Positions 7,854 to 17,085 of a DNA stretch of 64,000 nucleotides are shown piece after piece. A program made the translations under genes and the position numbers. The notes beneath the pieces were generated by a model. The model had not been told where the DNA came from. It did not search any database and saw only the letters and a program-made list of their open reading frames with translations. Source of the DNA: Streptacidiphilus fuscans (GTDB lineage Bacteria > Actinomycetota > Actinomycetes > Streptomycetales > Streptomycetaceae); contig NZ_JADPRT010000005.1 in assembly GCF_015690355.1 (NCBI RefSeq), positions 62,001 through 126,000 of the forward strand, given 5' to 3'. The first letter of the stretch is position 1. Every line of letters starts with the position of its first letter.

Positions 7854-10109
7854 TCATGCTGGCTCCGCCGGGAGGCTGCCCGCCCGCGCGGCCTCGACCA
7901 TGGCCTCGATGCCCTCGCGGGTCACGCCCATGCCCAACGCCGCCAGCTTGACCAGCGGCACGCCCAGGCCCAGAGCGAGCTGCACCGGGTCCGCCTGCGC
8001 CAGGAACGCCCCCGCCGGGGACTCGGCCAAGGCCTTCTGCAGCAGCACCGATCCGACCGGGTGGTTCAGCCACTCCCCTGCCGTGGACATCGCGTCGAGC
8101 GCGTCGACCACCCCGTCGCCCGGCGTGGACAGTTCGGCGGTGAGCCGAATGTCGCGCGAGGAGGCGCCGACCTCGACGGTGAACGCCCCGGCGTCGACCC
8201 GCCAACCGCCGCGCGCGGTGGACCAGTGGGCGAGGTCGCGCTCGGTGAGCGCGAACCGGACCTGGCCGGACTCCCCCGGCTCCAGGCCGATCCGAGCGAA
8301 GCCGCGCAGTTCGTGCCGGGGCCGGGTGGGGTGCGGCTCGTCGAAGGCGACGTAGAGCTGGGCCGTCTCGTGGGCGGACCGGTCGCCGGTGTTGGTGATG
8401 GTCGCCTCGACCGTCCAGGCGTTGCGGCCGGTCTCCGTCACCGTCAACTCGCCGTAGGCGAAGGTGGTGTAGCTCAGACCGTGGCCGAACGGGTAGGCGA
8501 CCGGCCGGTCGAGGGTGTCGTAGTGGCGGTAGCCGACGTAGCGGCCCTCGCCGTGCACGACGCGGCCGTCGCCGCCGGGGAAGTACAGGTGGGAGGGGAC
8601 GTCGGCCAGGCGCAGCGGGATGGACTCGGTCAGCTTGCCCGAGGGGCTGTGCACGCCGAGCAGCAGGTCGGCCAGGGCCGCGCCCCCAGCCTGGCCGCCG
8701 AGCCAGCCCTCCAGGACGGCCTGCGCGCGGTCCTGCCACTCGGCCACGGAGACGACGCCGCCGTTCGCGAGCACGACCGCGACCTGCGGGTTCGCGTCGG
8801 CGACGGCGTGCAGCAGCGCGACCTGCTCGGCGGGCAGGTCGATGTCCTTGCGGTCGGCGCCCTCGGTCTCGGCGGACTCCGGCAGCCCGAGGAAGAGCAG
8901 CACGACATCGGCCTCGGCGGCAGCGGCGACCGCCTGCGCCGCCAGCTCGGGCGCGGGGCAGCCGTCCGGAGTGAAGCCCGGAGCGAAGCGCAGCCTCGCG
9001 TCCGACCCGAACGCCGCCTGCAGCGCGTCCCAGGCGCTGTCCAGGCGCGTGGGCTCGACGTGCGAGCTGCCGTGTCCCTGGTAGCGCGGCGTGCGGGCGA
9101 ACTCGCCGATGACGGCGATGTGCTGACGGGCCGTCGGGTCGAGCGGGAGCAGGCCACCGTCGTTCTTCAGCAGCACCGCGCCGCAGCGGGCGGCCTCGCG
9201 GGCCAGCTCGTGGTGCGCGTCCGCGTCCCAGTCCTCGAAGCGCTCCGCCCGGTCGACGCGGTCGCGCAGGCGCAGCAGCCGGTCGGCGGCGGTGGCCACG
9301 GTCTCCGCGTCGAGGCGGCCGTCCGCGACGGCGGTGAGGATCTCGTCGTCGGTGCCGGTGGGCGGCATCTCCAGGTCGAGCCCGGCGGCGAGCGCCGCGA
9401 CGCGGTCGTTGACGGCGGTCCAGTCGGACATCACCAGGCCGTCGAACTGCCACTCCTCGCGCAGCACCTGGGTGAGCAGCCAGTGGTGCTGGCTGGCGTA
9501 GACGCCGTTGACCTTGTTGTACGCGCACATCACGGTGTACGGCTTCGCCTCGCGCACGATGTGTTCGAAGGCGGGCAGGTAGAGCTCGCGCAGGGTCTGC
9601 TCGTCGACCTCCGCGCTGACCCGCATCCGGTCCGTCTCCTGGTTGTTGACGGCGAAGTGCTTGACGCACGCGCCGACGCCGAGGGACTGGATCCCGTCCA
9701 CGAGCGCGGCGCCCATCACGCCGCTGACGCGCGGATCCTCGGAGAAGTACTCGAAGTTGCGCCCGCACAGCGGGCTGCGCTTGAGGTTGACCCCGGGCCC
9801 GAGCACCACGTCCACGCCGAGCACGGACGCCTCCCGGGCCAGCGCCGCGCCGACGCGCCGCACCAGCTCCGGGTCCCAGGAGGAGCCGAGCGTGACGGCG
9901 GGCGGGAAGCAGGTCGCCGGCACGCTTCCGGTGAGGCCCAGCGGGTCGCCCGCGTCGCCCCGCTGGCGCCGGATGCCGTGCGGTCCGTCGGAGAGCGTCA
10001 GCGCACGCAGCACGCCGCGGACGGGCGTGGTGGTCCACATGGTCGCGCCGGAGGTGAGGGAGGCCTGTTCGGCCAGCGTCAGGTCGGCTGCGGAAGTGGC
10101 GTCGGGCAT
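7854..10109 (-). CDS. glycoside hydrolase family 3 beta-glucosidase
   Basis: A 751-residue GH3 enzyme without a signal peptide, expected to release glucose or a related sugar from beta-glucosides in the cytoplasm. Visible features are the substrate-binding KHFAVNNQE (from residue 150), the nucleophile Asp229 in LVMSDWTAVND, the (alpha/beta)6 sandwich domain, and a C-terminal fibronectin-III-like domain around the LSYTTFAYG and GEWLNHPVG region. I chose the ATG at 10109, with AAGGA 8 nt upstream, over an in-frame ATG at 10226 that lies in the promoter. It diverges from a TetR gene across a palindromic operator and is followed by another TetR gene. Confidence 0.92.
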   Translation of the reverse strand: MPDATSAADLTLAEQASLTSGATMWTTTPVRGVLRALTLSDGPHGIRRQRGDAGDPLGLTGSVPATCFPPAVTLGSSWDPELVRRVGAALAREASVLGVDVVLGPGVNLKRSPLCGRNFEYFSEDPRVSGVMGAALVDGIQSLGVGACVKHFAVNNQETDRMRVSAEVDEQTLRELYLPAFEHIVREAKPYTVMCAYNKVNGVYASQHHWLLTQVLREEWQFDGLVMSDWTAVNDRVAALAAGLDLEMPPTGTDDEILTAVADGRLDAETVATAADRLLRLRDRVDRAERFEDWDADAHHELAREAARCGAVLLKNDGGLLPLDPTARQHIAVIGEFARTPRYQGHGSSHVEPTRLDSAWDALQAAFGSDARLRFAPGFTPDGCPAPELAAQAVAAAAEADVVLLFLGLPESAETEGADRKDIDLPAEQVALLHAVADANPQVAVVLANGGVVSVAEWQDRAQAVLEGWLGGQAGGAALADLLLGVHSPSGKLTESIPLRLADVPSHLYFPGGDGRVVHGEGRYVGYRHYDTLDRPVAYPFGHGLSYTTFAYGELTVTETGRNAWTVEATITNTGDRSAHETAQLYVAFDEPHPTRPRHELRGFARIGLEPGESGQVRFALTERDLAHWSTARGGWRVDAGAFTVEVGASSRDIRLTAELSTPGDGVVDALDAMSTAGEWLNHPVGSVLLQKALAESPAGAFLAQADPVQLALGLGVPLVKLAALGMGVTREGIEAMVEAARAGSLPAEPA

Positions 10110-10244
10110 CGGGGAGGTCCTTACGCGCGGGAGCGGGACAAGCGGTCCGGGGCCGGCCGGGCCCGAGGCACCAGGCCGGGCCGGCCCCGCGGTCCCAGTC
10201 TCGGCGACGAAAACTTTGGAGGTCAAGGGTTTTGCTGGTTGACA

Positions 10245-10270
10245 TCATTTAATGCACCTGTTTTAAATGA
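10245..10270. promoter_or_regulatory. palindromic TetR-type operator
   Basis: TCATTTAA (10245-10252) and TTAAATGA (10263-10270) form perfect 8-bp inverted half-sites separated by 10 bases. The site is AT-rich in a GC-rich background and lies between the divergent GH3 and TetR genes. It is the natural binding site for the TetR starting at 10303 and would block both promoters. Confidence 0.7.
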
Positions 10271-10302
10271 GGCCACGGCGGAAGCGACCAGCTGGAGCTG
10301 AC

Positions 10303-10911
10303 ATGTCGACCGAAACCCTCATCCTGCTCACCGCTGAACGCCTGTTCGCGACGCAGGGCATCGACGCGACCTCGATGCGTCAGATCGGCCAGGCGGCCGG
10401 CCAGCGGAACGCCGCGGCGACCCAGTACCACTTCCGGAACAAGCAACTGCTGCTCAAGGCGATCTTCGAGCACCGGCTCGGCGCCATCGACCTCCGCCGA
10501 CGCGACCTGCTCGCGGCGCTGCAGCAGAGCGGTGAGGCAGCTGATCCGTGGCGGCTGGTGGAGGCACTGGTCCGCCCGCTCGCCGAGCAGGCGGTCCTGC
10601 CGGGCAGTCACTACGTCCGGTTCCTGGAGCGGGTCTTCGAGCACGCCGGACGCGACGTGGCGCTGCTGGCCGAGATCGGCGGCCTCGACCAGGCCGTCGC
10701 GGCCGGTCGCCTGGTGCACGCCAGGCTGCCGCTGCTGGACACCCCCCAGGGACGCCTGCGCCTGCGCTGGGCCGGCCAGTTGATCATCTCCGGCCTGGCG
10801 GACCTGGAACAACGCTGCGCCGACGCCGCCGGGTCGACGGATCCGGAGGAGTTCACCACCGGACTCGTCGACGCCGTCACCGGGCTGGTGACGGCCCCGC
10901 ACTCGCACTGA
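10303..10911 (+). CDS. TetR-family regulator divergent from GH3
   Basis: A 202-residue TetR regulator. The HTH lies at residues 4-50 (LILLTAERLFATQGIDATSM, then AAATQYHFRNKQLLLKA), and the ligand domain resembles the TetR C-terminal domain type with a QYHF motif. The start at ATG 10303 has GGAG 5 nt upstream; an upstream in-frame ATG at 10267 falls inside the operator palindrome and was rejected. It is likely autoregulated through that operator and controls the divergent beta-glucosidase. It is not closely similar to the TetR at 7194. Confidence 0.9.
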   Translation: MSTETLILLTAERLFATQGIDATSMRQIGQAAGQRNAAATQYHFRNKQLLLKAIFEHRLGAIDLRRRDLLAALQQSGEAADPWRLVEALVRPLAEQAVLPGSHYVRFLERVFEHAGRDVALLAEIGGLDQAVAAGRLVHARLPLLDTPQGRLRLRWAGQLIISGLADLEQRCADAAGSTDPEEFTTGLVDAVTGLVTAPHSH

Positions 10912-10959
10912 CCTCCCCAACCAACTTCCTGGCCGGAACGGCCGGAGAGGACACGGACC

Positions 10960-11114
10960 ATGGACAACCCGACGTCCCAGTGGACCGAGGCGGGTGACCG
11001 CACCCCCGAGTCGGCCAAGTTCTTCTGGACCGGCGGCCCCGTTCAGCTCGCCGAGGACACCTGGTTCAGTTCCATGGGAGCGGGCGTGACCGCCTTCTCC
11101 ACCGCGAGGGCCTT
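10960..11114 (+). pseudogene. 5' remnant of an MBL-fold hydrolase-like gene
   Basis: After an AGAGG ribosome-binding site 9 nt away, an ATG opens a natural-looking N-terminus (FFWTGGPVQLAEDTWFSSM, then GVTAFST) resembling the first beta strands of metallo-beta-lactamase-fold hydrolases. After about 50 residues the frame runs into the hairpin at 11115 and stops at 11175. The metal-binding HxHxDH motif is absent, so only a 5' fragment survives. The family assignment is from memory of similar N-termini and is tentative. Confidence 0.4.
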
Positions 11115-11142
11115 GGCGCCCCGGGCGATCCCCCGGGGCGCC
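11115..11142. terminator. strong hairpin downstream of the large secreted-protein gene
   Basis: GGCGCCCCGGG and CCCGGGGCGCC form a perfect 11-bp stem with a 6-nt loop, 20 nt beyond the stop of the leftward secreted-protein gene. It is a convincing factor-independent-like terminator and could also stop transcription from the left. Confidence 0.65.
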
Positions 11143-11161
11143 GCCAGGCTGGGTGTGGCGG

Positions 11162-13102
11162 TCAGGAGACGGTGAGTGCGACGTCGTCCAGTGCAAAGGC
11201 GGTTGAGCCGCCGTACGTATCGGTCTCGCTGCCGGTGAACTTCAGCGTGACCTTCTGGCCGGCGAACTGGCTCAGTGAGTAGGACGCCTGGTCCCACTTG
11301 TTGTCGGCGTCCAGGTTGCTGAAGGTGTGCAGGGTGGCCAGGACGGTCCCGGAGGAGTTGAGAACCTGTACCTGCAGTGTGTCGGCGGCGCCCAGGGCGG
11401 ACTCAGAGGTGGTGATGTACCGCCAGAAGGAGAACGTGGCGTTCGTGCAGGTCGCCGGGATGCTCACGGTCTGGGCAAGGGTGTCGGTGGCCGCGTAGCC
11501 GTAGTCGTCCAGAATCGACGCGTAGGTCCCGGAGTGTGCTGGGATGCCGTACAGGGACGAGTCGACGATCGAGCCGGTGGTACCGGTCCAGGGCGCGGTG
11601 CCGCTTTCGAAACCGCCGTTGCCGATGAGCTGGGCAGCGGTGCAGCCGCCACTGGCGGCGACGGTCCAGTTGAAGGTGGTCGAGCCGGAGGCGCCCGTAC
11701 TGTCCTTGACCGTGACGGTTACGGACGAGGTGGCGGCGGTGGTCGGGCTGCCGGTGATCAGGCCGGTCGAGGAGTTGACGGTCACACCGGCAGGCAGGCC
11801 CGTCGCGCTGTACGACAGGGTCTGCCCGGACGCTGAGTCACTCGCTTGGACCTGCAGCGAGACCGAGCCGCCGACCGTGGAGCTCTGGGTGCCCGGGTTC
11901 GTCACGGTCACGGTGTTGGAGGTGGAGCCGCCGTGGGTGAGGATCGCGTGCGAGATGGCGCAGTTGTTGGTGTCGTTGGACCAGCTCGCCTGCTCGGCGA
12001 AGGTGCCGTAGGAGCCGAAGCTGACATTGGCGACACCGCCGGCCTGGCCGGGGCTGATCCACGCGCACTCGTCGGAGTTCTCGTAGCCCTGCTTGCCGCC
12101 GTTCGTACCGGGGTTGGCCCACCCGGTGGTCGTGTAGGCATCCGACATCATCTCGTGCCACTCGTGGCCGAGGGTGATGGTGTATCCGTCGAGTTCGCCT
12201 GCGCTGCCGGAGTTCAGGAAGTTGACACCGCAGGTGGAGCCCATGTCCATGTTGTAGGGCTGGTTGCTGAAGGCGATGTTGCCGTAGGGGGAGGAGAACG
12301 GGCCGCCGGCGAGGCTGGTGTCGCCGTTCCAGCTGTGCCAGGCGCAGTAGCCCTGGGTGGGGCTCTGGTAGTTGTCCGGGTCCGTGCCGTGGGGGGACAG
12401 GATGACGTAGTACGCGTTGCGGTTCGAGGCAGCGGTGGTGTTGCCGAAGTGTCCGGCGGCGCTGATCGCCTCCTGCGTCAGCTGGGCCTCGGTCGCCGAT
12501 GCCGGGGAGGCCGCCGCGTTGTCGTACCACACGCCGGCCAGCACGCCGCCGCTCTGGTAGGGGACGAACTGCGAGGCCGGCAGGTTGGCGGGGCAGGAGT
12601 ACGAGCCGGCTGTGACACCGGGGCCGTCGCACCACTGTGTCAGGTCGGCCGACCAGGTCTCGCCGTTGGTGCCGATGCCCTTGAACATCTGCTGTGCCAC
12701 TGGCGCGCCGCCGTCGGGGTCCCCGGAGAACGTCGCGTTGCCGTTGGCGTCGGTTCCCTCGGTGCCCCACTGGTTTCCGTAGAAGACCAGGTACACCTTG
12801 GTCTTGGCGCCGCTCATCACGCCCATGCCGTTGGTGCCGCCGTTGTAGGCGAGGGTGTTGGCGCCCACGGTCGTCGCCGCTGGGGAGGCCGCCGCGTGGG
12901 TCTTCTGCCAGGCCTGCGTCGCCCGGGTCGTCGCCAACGACAGCATTGCTCCGGGGTGGACCTTCTGTACGAGGGCGGCAGGGCTCTGCCCGCCAGGCGC
13001 AGCGGCGGCCGTAGCGGGGGTGGACGACAGTGCGACGGCCGACAGGCCTATCGCCACCACGGCGGCGGCGCCGATACGGCGACGCCAGGATCTTCCAGGC
13101 AT
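11162..13102 (-). CDS. large secreted protein: peptidase-like core, Ig-like domain, C-terminal sandwich domain
   Basis: A 646-residue exported protein. The signal peptide is residues 1-34 (RRR, hydrophobic stretch, cleavage near ATA-AAA). The core (about 80-400) contains LGHEWHEMMSD followed by ENSDECAW, an arrangement recalling secreted putative metallopeptidases with an HE...E...D...W motif, although a strict HExxH is not present. Residues about 405-490 form a He_PIG/Ig-like repeat (LSYSATGLPAGVTVNSSTG), and about 495-646 a jelly-roll-like domain with paired Cys, possibly carbohydrate or cell-wall binding. AAGGAAGG precedes the ATG. Catalytic activity is inferred, not certain. Confidence 0.8.
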   Translation of the reverse strand: MPGRSWRRRIGAAAVVAIGLSAVALSSTPATAAAAPGGQSPAALVQKVHPGAMLSLATTRATQAWQKTHAAASPAATTVGANTLAYNGGTNGMGVMSGAKTKVYLVFYGNQWGTEGTDANGNATFSGDPDGGAPVAQQMFKGIGTNGETWSADLTQWCDGPGVTAGSYSCPANLPASQFVPYQSGGVLAGVWYDNAAASPASATEAQLTQEAISAAGHFGNTTAASNRNAYYVILSPHGTDPDNYQSPTQGYCAWHSWNGDTSLAGGPFSSPYGNIAFSNQPYNMDMGSTCGVNFLNSGSAGELDGYTITLGHEWHEMMSDAYTTTGWANPGTNGGKQGYENSDECAWISPGQAGGVANVSFGSYGTFAEQASWSNDTNNCAISHAILTHGGSTSNTVTVTNPGTQSSTVGGSVSLQVQASDSASGQTLSYSATGLPAGVTVNSSTGLITGSPTTAATSSVTVTVKDSTGASGSTTFNWTVAASGGCTAAQLIGNGGFESGTAPWTGTTGSIVDSSLYGIPAHSGTYASILDDYGYAATDTLAQTVSIPATCTNATFSFWRYITTSESALGAADTLQVQVLNSSGTVLATLHTFSNLDADNKWDQASYSLSQFAGQKVTLKFTGSETDTYGGSTAFALDDVALTVS

Positions 13103-13602
13103 GGGGGGTGCCTTCCTTGTAGACGGGGATCCGAGGAGAGCGTTGACACGCCGGGCGCCCGACAGTTGGACCCGTCGTGGGGGGAGGCGGCGTGCGGGTT
13201 CTCGACGGACGTGCGATCCGCTGCACTGTCGCGGCGTCAGGCCGCTTGGATGCGCGGATGGCAGGGAAGCTACTGACGTCCGATCAAGGCCACAACAAAG
13301 TGCTAACTGTTAAGAATGGGTGGAGTCTGCGGAGGTACCTCGACGCACGACTCTTGACTTTCCCCCACAACGTCACCCATTGTCTGGATTTACCCACGCC
13401 GGGCAGGCGGTGGGGAATGTGCGGAACGCCGGTCGCCCGTCAATCGTCCTCCGTCCCGAGAAGTCACCGTGCGCGCGCTTCAGGCATGCACCCATGTCTC
13501 CGCTCCGGGTTCCTGGGGCACACCGACGTCGATCCGGGGTCAGCGCCGGCCGTCGCCGCCCATGACAGCGCGGATGCCGATCGACTCGGCCGGGAGGGCA
13601 CC
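13103..13602. other. 500-base intergenic region
   Basis: This region separates the leftward secreted-protein gene from the rightward XRE gene. The right half can be read as an N-terminal extension of the XRE frame, but its composition is not coding-like. It includes a lower-GC stretch near 13290-13330 with the small palindrome TAACTGTTA, which may be part of a promoter. No other gene is supported. Confidence 0.5.
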
Positions 13603-14553
13603 ATGGCCACGGAACGGACGACCCTGGGGGGAACCTCGACAGAAGGGCCGCATACGAATGCCCTTGCCTCATCGCCGTTCCAGGCCGCACTGCGCGAAGC
13701 GATCCAGGCCCGCGGGCTGAGTCTGGAGCGGATCCAGGCCAGGCTCCTTGCAGCAGGAACGCCGGTCAGCATGGCGACACTCAGCCACTGGCGGTCTGGC
13801 CGTAGCCAGCCGGAGCGCACCGGTTCGCTGGAGGCCCTGGCCAGGCTTGAGGATGTCCTTCAGGTCGAGGCCGGTGCCCTTGTCAGTCTTCTCCCGCCTC
13901 CGCGCCGCCGTGGCCGCAGATACGATCCCCTGAGTTTCGCCGAGGCCTACCAGGACGAGGTGAGCTTCGCCCGGGCCTTCGAGGAGGGCGCGTTCGACCA
14001 GGCCGGGGGCGAGCACCTGGCCGACTTGTCCCGCCACGACCGGATAGAGGTGGGGCCGGACGCCCGAATTCGGGGGATATGGAGCCGCCGCGTGATGCGA
14101 GCTCTGGAAGACGGCGCCGACCGCATCATGACGCTCTACCGCACAGATGAGGGAGCGCCGGCCCCACGGATCCGAGCGGTTCGCGGCTGCCGCCTGGGAA
14201 GGGTCGTCACATCGCCGAAGGCCAACGCGGTCGTCGCCGAGCTGCTGTTCGGGCAGGGTTTGCGGCGCGGTGAGTTCGCCGTCATGGAGCACGAAGTCGA
14301 GTTCGCTGCGCCGTTCCTGGCGGACACCTCATGGGAGAAGTACTTCGACAGGCCGATGCGCGAGTACGTGGTCGAGATCCAGTTCTCGGGGCCGCGACTT
14401 CCGTCCCGGTGCGTGCAGTTCAGCAGGCCGACCGTAGGAGACGGTCGCCCCTCGGAAAGGTCCATTCACCTTGACCCCCACAACCGGCTCACTGCGGCCG
14501 CTCTGGATGTGACGGCGTCGTGCTTCGGGCTGCGCTGGGACTGGGACGACTGA
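13603..14553 (+). CDS. XRE-family HTH regulator
   Basis: A 316-residue protein. Residues about 22-75 hold an HTH of the XRE/Cro type (LREAIQARGLSLERIQARL, then VSMATLSHWRSGRSQPER). The rest is a large uncharacterised domain, probably a sensor (FAEAYQDEVSFARAFEEG...; RVMRALEDGADR). The start is the ATG with GGGAGG 5 nt upstream, and the upstream open frame was rejected. It stands alone between a secreted-protein gene and a helicase gene. The target is unknown. Confidence 0.8.
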   Translation: MATERTTLGGTSTEGPHTNALASSPFQAALREAIQARGLSLERIQARLLAAGTPVSMATLSHWRSGRSQPERTGSLEALARLEDVLQVEAGALVSLLPPPRRRGRRYDPLSFAEAYQDEVSFARAFEEGAFDQAGGEHLADLSRHDRIEVGPDARIRGIWSRRVMRALEDGADRIMTLYRTDEGAPAPRIRAVRGCRLGRVVTSPKANAVVAELLFGQGLRRGEFAVMEHEVEFAAPFLADTSWEKYFDRPMREYVVEIQFSGPRLPSRCVQFSRPTVGDGRPSERSIHLDPHNRLTAAALDVTASCFGLRWDWDD

Positions 14554-14586
14554 CTCCAGCGGGTGCCAAAGTCTCAGGTCAGGCCG

Positions 14587-14832
14587 CTAACGCCTTGGCG
14601 ACGTCTTCCGCAGGCTCTCCGACGGCACCCACGGGGCTCCGTTGTCCGGGTGCCACTCGTCCAGGCACAGGGACAAGAACATCGGACGTCCGAGCGTCAG
14701 GTCCTGCAGGCGGGAGGGAAGGTCCGCCGGGGCCTGCGGGTGCCGCCGGCGCACCAGCTCCTCAACCGCCTCGGAGGGCAGGCCCGAGAGCGGGCGCCGC
14801 ACCGCAACCCGGTCGACGAATCCCGTCTGCAT
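14587..14832 (-). CDS. small hypothetical protein
   Basis: An 81-residue frame with natural amino-acid composition (RPLSGLPSEAVEELVRRRHP; FLSLCLDEWHPDNGAPW) in an otherwise gene-free 450-base stretch. GGGGAG lies only about 3 nt before the ATG. I recognise no family. It may be a small real gene or the end of a decayed one. Confidence 0.35.
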   Translation of the reverse strand: MQTGFVDRVAVRRPLSGLPSEAVEELVRRRHPQAPADLPSRLQDLTLGRPMFLSLCLDEWHPDNGAPWVPSESLRKTSPRR

Positions 14833-15006
14833 GCGCTCCCCGCTCTATCGCAGCCAACGATAGCCAAAGGATTCGCTCTTCTGACCGGAATGCCACGGGC
14901 CGCATTCACGGCCGTGAGGCGCCTCAGCTGCTGGGGAGCTACCGATGCTTGGCACTGCCCTGCTGACGCCCCCGCTCTCCGTGGCGAACCGCAGGACGAC
15001 GCAGAG

Positions 15007-17085
15007 TCATGTCATGCGGTCACCGAGCAATGCGACCGGATCGCCCGACGCTGTGGCGGACCGGTCGACGGCGCCGAGCCAGAGCGTGTCCCTGGCTCGG
15101 GTCATGGCGACGAAGAGTTGACGCCGGGCCAGGTCGGAGCGTTCCCGGAGTGCTGCGTCCAGTGCGTCGGCGCGCGAGCCGTTCATGGACGTGACTAGTG
15201 AGTCGTCGTAGCAGGGCAGGAGGACGTGCTTGAAGTCCAGCCCCTTCGCACGGGTGTAGCTACCGATCTTCACCGCATCGACAGCAGCACCGTTGTACTC
15301 CTCCAGGAGGCAGACCGGGATGTTCCGGCTGCGAAGGAGCTGCGCATACCGCTCGATGGCCCTGCGGGTCGGGGCGAGAACAGCGGTTCCCGGCTGGTCG
15401 GGCGTTGTCCTGACTGCGTGGAGCAAGGCGTCGTCGTGCTCCGAGAGTGACGAAAAGCGTCGGACGGTGACAGTCCCGTCGTGGCCGACGAGTTCGACTT
15501 CGCGTTGGCCGCGGCCGACCGTGTCATCCAGGTCTTCGTAAGCGACGTCCGCGACGACATCGAGTGCTGCCGCGAGGATCTCGGGTGCGTTGCGGTAGTT
15601 CACCCTGAGCACTTGCCCTCGGTCACCGCGGATGTCCACACCGGCGTCACTGAGTCGGAATCCCCCGGGGTACACGGACTGCTGGCCGTCGCCGATCAGG
15701 AGGAGCCCGTTAGGTGCGTCCCCGACGAGGGCGTGGAGGAACTGCACGGCGACCTGCGGGAGGTCCTGCGTTTCATCAACGATCACCGAACTGTACTGGG
15801 AGAGCGACGGATCCCGAAGAATCGCGTCACGCGCGGCGACCAGGACGTCGGGGAAGTCGTGAACGGACTCGGTTCGCTCCGCCTTGAGGCGCTCGTAGGC
15901 CTCGTAAAGTTCCCAGACAGCTTCGCGGTCGGTGCGCTGCGGCACGGTTCCGCGGCCCCTGCCACGCCGAGGGACGGCCGCGTAGGCAGAGAAGTCCGTG
16001 ATGCCGCGCCCCTTGATCACGTACTCGATCTCGTCCTGCCAGTAGCGCGGGTCGGGCACCAGCTCGGCGAGCCGTCCGGAGCGGCCGACCTTCGCCCAGG
16101 CGAGATTGAACATGAGCCGCGCCCGGTCGCCATTCAGGTGGGTCGTCTGTCCAGCGTGCCGGAGAAACTCCTGGGCGAAGCCGAACAGGCTGCGGAAGTC
16201 GATACGGTCCGCTACGTACGGGGCCATGGCATGCAGAAACGTGCTCTGGACGCGCGGCAGGTTCCGCGCGTAGGTGATGAAGAGCACGCGACTGGTGGTG
16301 CGCTGGGCCAAGTAGGCCGCCCGGTGCAGGCCGACGACGGTCTTCCCCGTCCCCGCCGGGCCGCTGATACGGGCGGGCCCCTGCCAGTTGCGACGGACCA
16401 GGGCGAGCTGGTCCTGAGCCAGGAAGGTCATCCAGTTCTCGATGGGCGCGGACAGGACGCCGTCCATCCAACGGTCCCGAAGTTCGCCCAGGTCGAAGAG
16501 CCCGCCCGGATCGTCGTCCGGGGTCTCGGGGGTATTACCGGCATCCTCGGCATCGTCAACGGAGAGGGGCACCGACGTGTGAGCGGGGAAGGCGCGACTC
16601 AGTTGTTCCACGATCAGTCGTGCTTGTGTGGACGTCAGACGACGGCGTTCGGCATGCAGTGCGGTCGCGAACCGGCGCACGTCGAGTCGCCAAACCATCT
16701 CTCCGGCGTCATTCATCTCTGCCGCCTCGCAGATCTGCAGTGCGCGCACGGCGACGGGTGCCAGCCCCAGCTCACCTGTCGCCTTGGCGACGGAACGCGT
16801 GACCGAGTGAAGTTGACTCCCGTCCGCATCGGGCTTCCCTCCGATGGCGACGACGAAGACACCACCCGCCCCGACGAGCAGAGCGTCAGCGCGCAGGGCG
16901 GCGCCGCCCCGGGCGGGCCAGCTCCGCTCCAGCAAGAGATGCCACTGCGCGCCGGCCAGCGTCAGAAGCTGCGTGACGGCGGATTGCTCAAGGGCGGCAA
17001 CTGACAGCCAACGGCTCTGGACAGCCCTCCGTGCTGCCGCATAGGCCCGGTCCAGCTTCTGCTCCTGCGCCCGCCTGTCGTACAT
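15007..17085 (-). CDS. SF1 (UvrD/Rep-like) helicase with degenerate NERD-like N-terminus
   Basis: A 692-residue DNA helicase-like ATPase. Walker A GPAGTGKT is at about 242-249, then Walker B VDETQD, motif III GDGQQSVYPGGF, motif IV NYRN and motif VI MTRARDTLW. Residues about 45-85 (HLLLERSW, ADALLVGAGGVFVV) resemble the NERD nuclease fold, but the usual catalytic E-x-K after the second strand is missing. An upstream alternative start at 17139 lacks a ribosome site. It is a single-gene unit. NERD-helicase proteins are generally linked to DNA repair or defence; here the role is unassigned. Confidence 0.85.
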   Translation of the reverse strand: MYDRRAQEQKLDRAYAAARRAVQSRWLSVAALEQSAVTQLLTLAGAQWHLLLERSWPARGGAALRADALLVGAGGVFVVAIGGKPDADGSQLHSVTRSVAKATGELGLAPVAVRALQICEAAEMNDAGEMVWRLDVRRFATALHAERRRLTSTQARLIVEQLSRAFPAHTSVPLSVDDAEDAGNTPETPDDDPGGLFDLGELRDRWMDGVLSAPIENWMTFLAQDQLALVRRNWQGPARISGPAGTGKTVVGLHRAAYLAQRTTSRVLFITYARNLPRVQSTFLHAMAPYVADRIDFRSLFGFAQEFLRHAGQTTHLNGDRARLMFNLAWAKVGRSGRLAELVPDPRYWQDEIEYVIKGRGITDFSAYAAVPRRGRGRGTVPQRTDREAVWELYEAYERLKAERTESVHDFPDVLVAARDAILRDPSLSQYSSVIVDETQDLPQVAVQFLHALVGDAPNGLLLIGDGQQSVYPGGFRLSDAGVDIRGDRGQVLRVNYRNAPEILAAALDVVADVAYEDLDDTVGRGQREVELVGHDGTVTVRRFSSLSEHDDALLHAVRTTPDQPGTAVLAPTRRAIERYAQLLRSRNIPVCLLEEYNGAAVDAVKIGSYTRAKGLDFKHVLLPCYDDSLVTSMNGSRADALDAALRERSDLARRQLFVAMTRARDTLWLGAVDRSATASGDPVALLGDRMT

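Noticed and set aside
8061..10301. Very long forward open frame (746 codons) opposite the GH3 gene
   Set aside because: It is the antisense of a clearly coding GH3 gene; its composition is Gly/Val/Arg/Gln-biased with no motif. High-GC coding DNA routinely creates such frames.
15481..17004. 507-codon forward frame opposite the helicase gene
   Set aside because: It is a shadow of the helicase, which has all SF1 motifs on the other strand.
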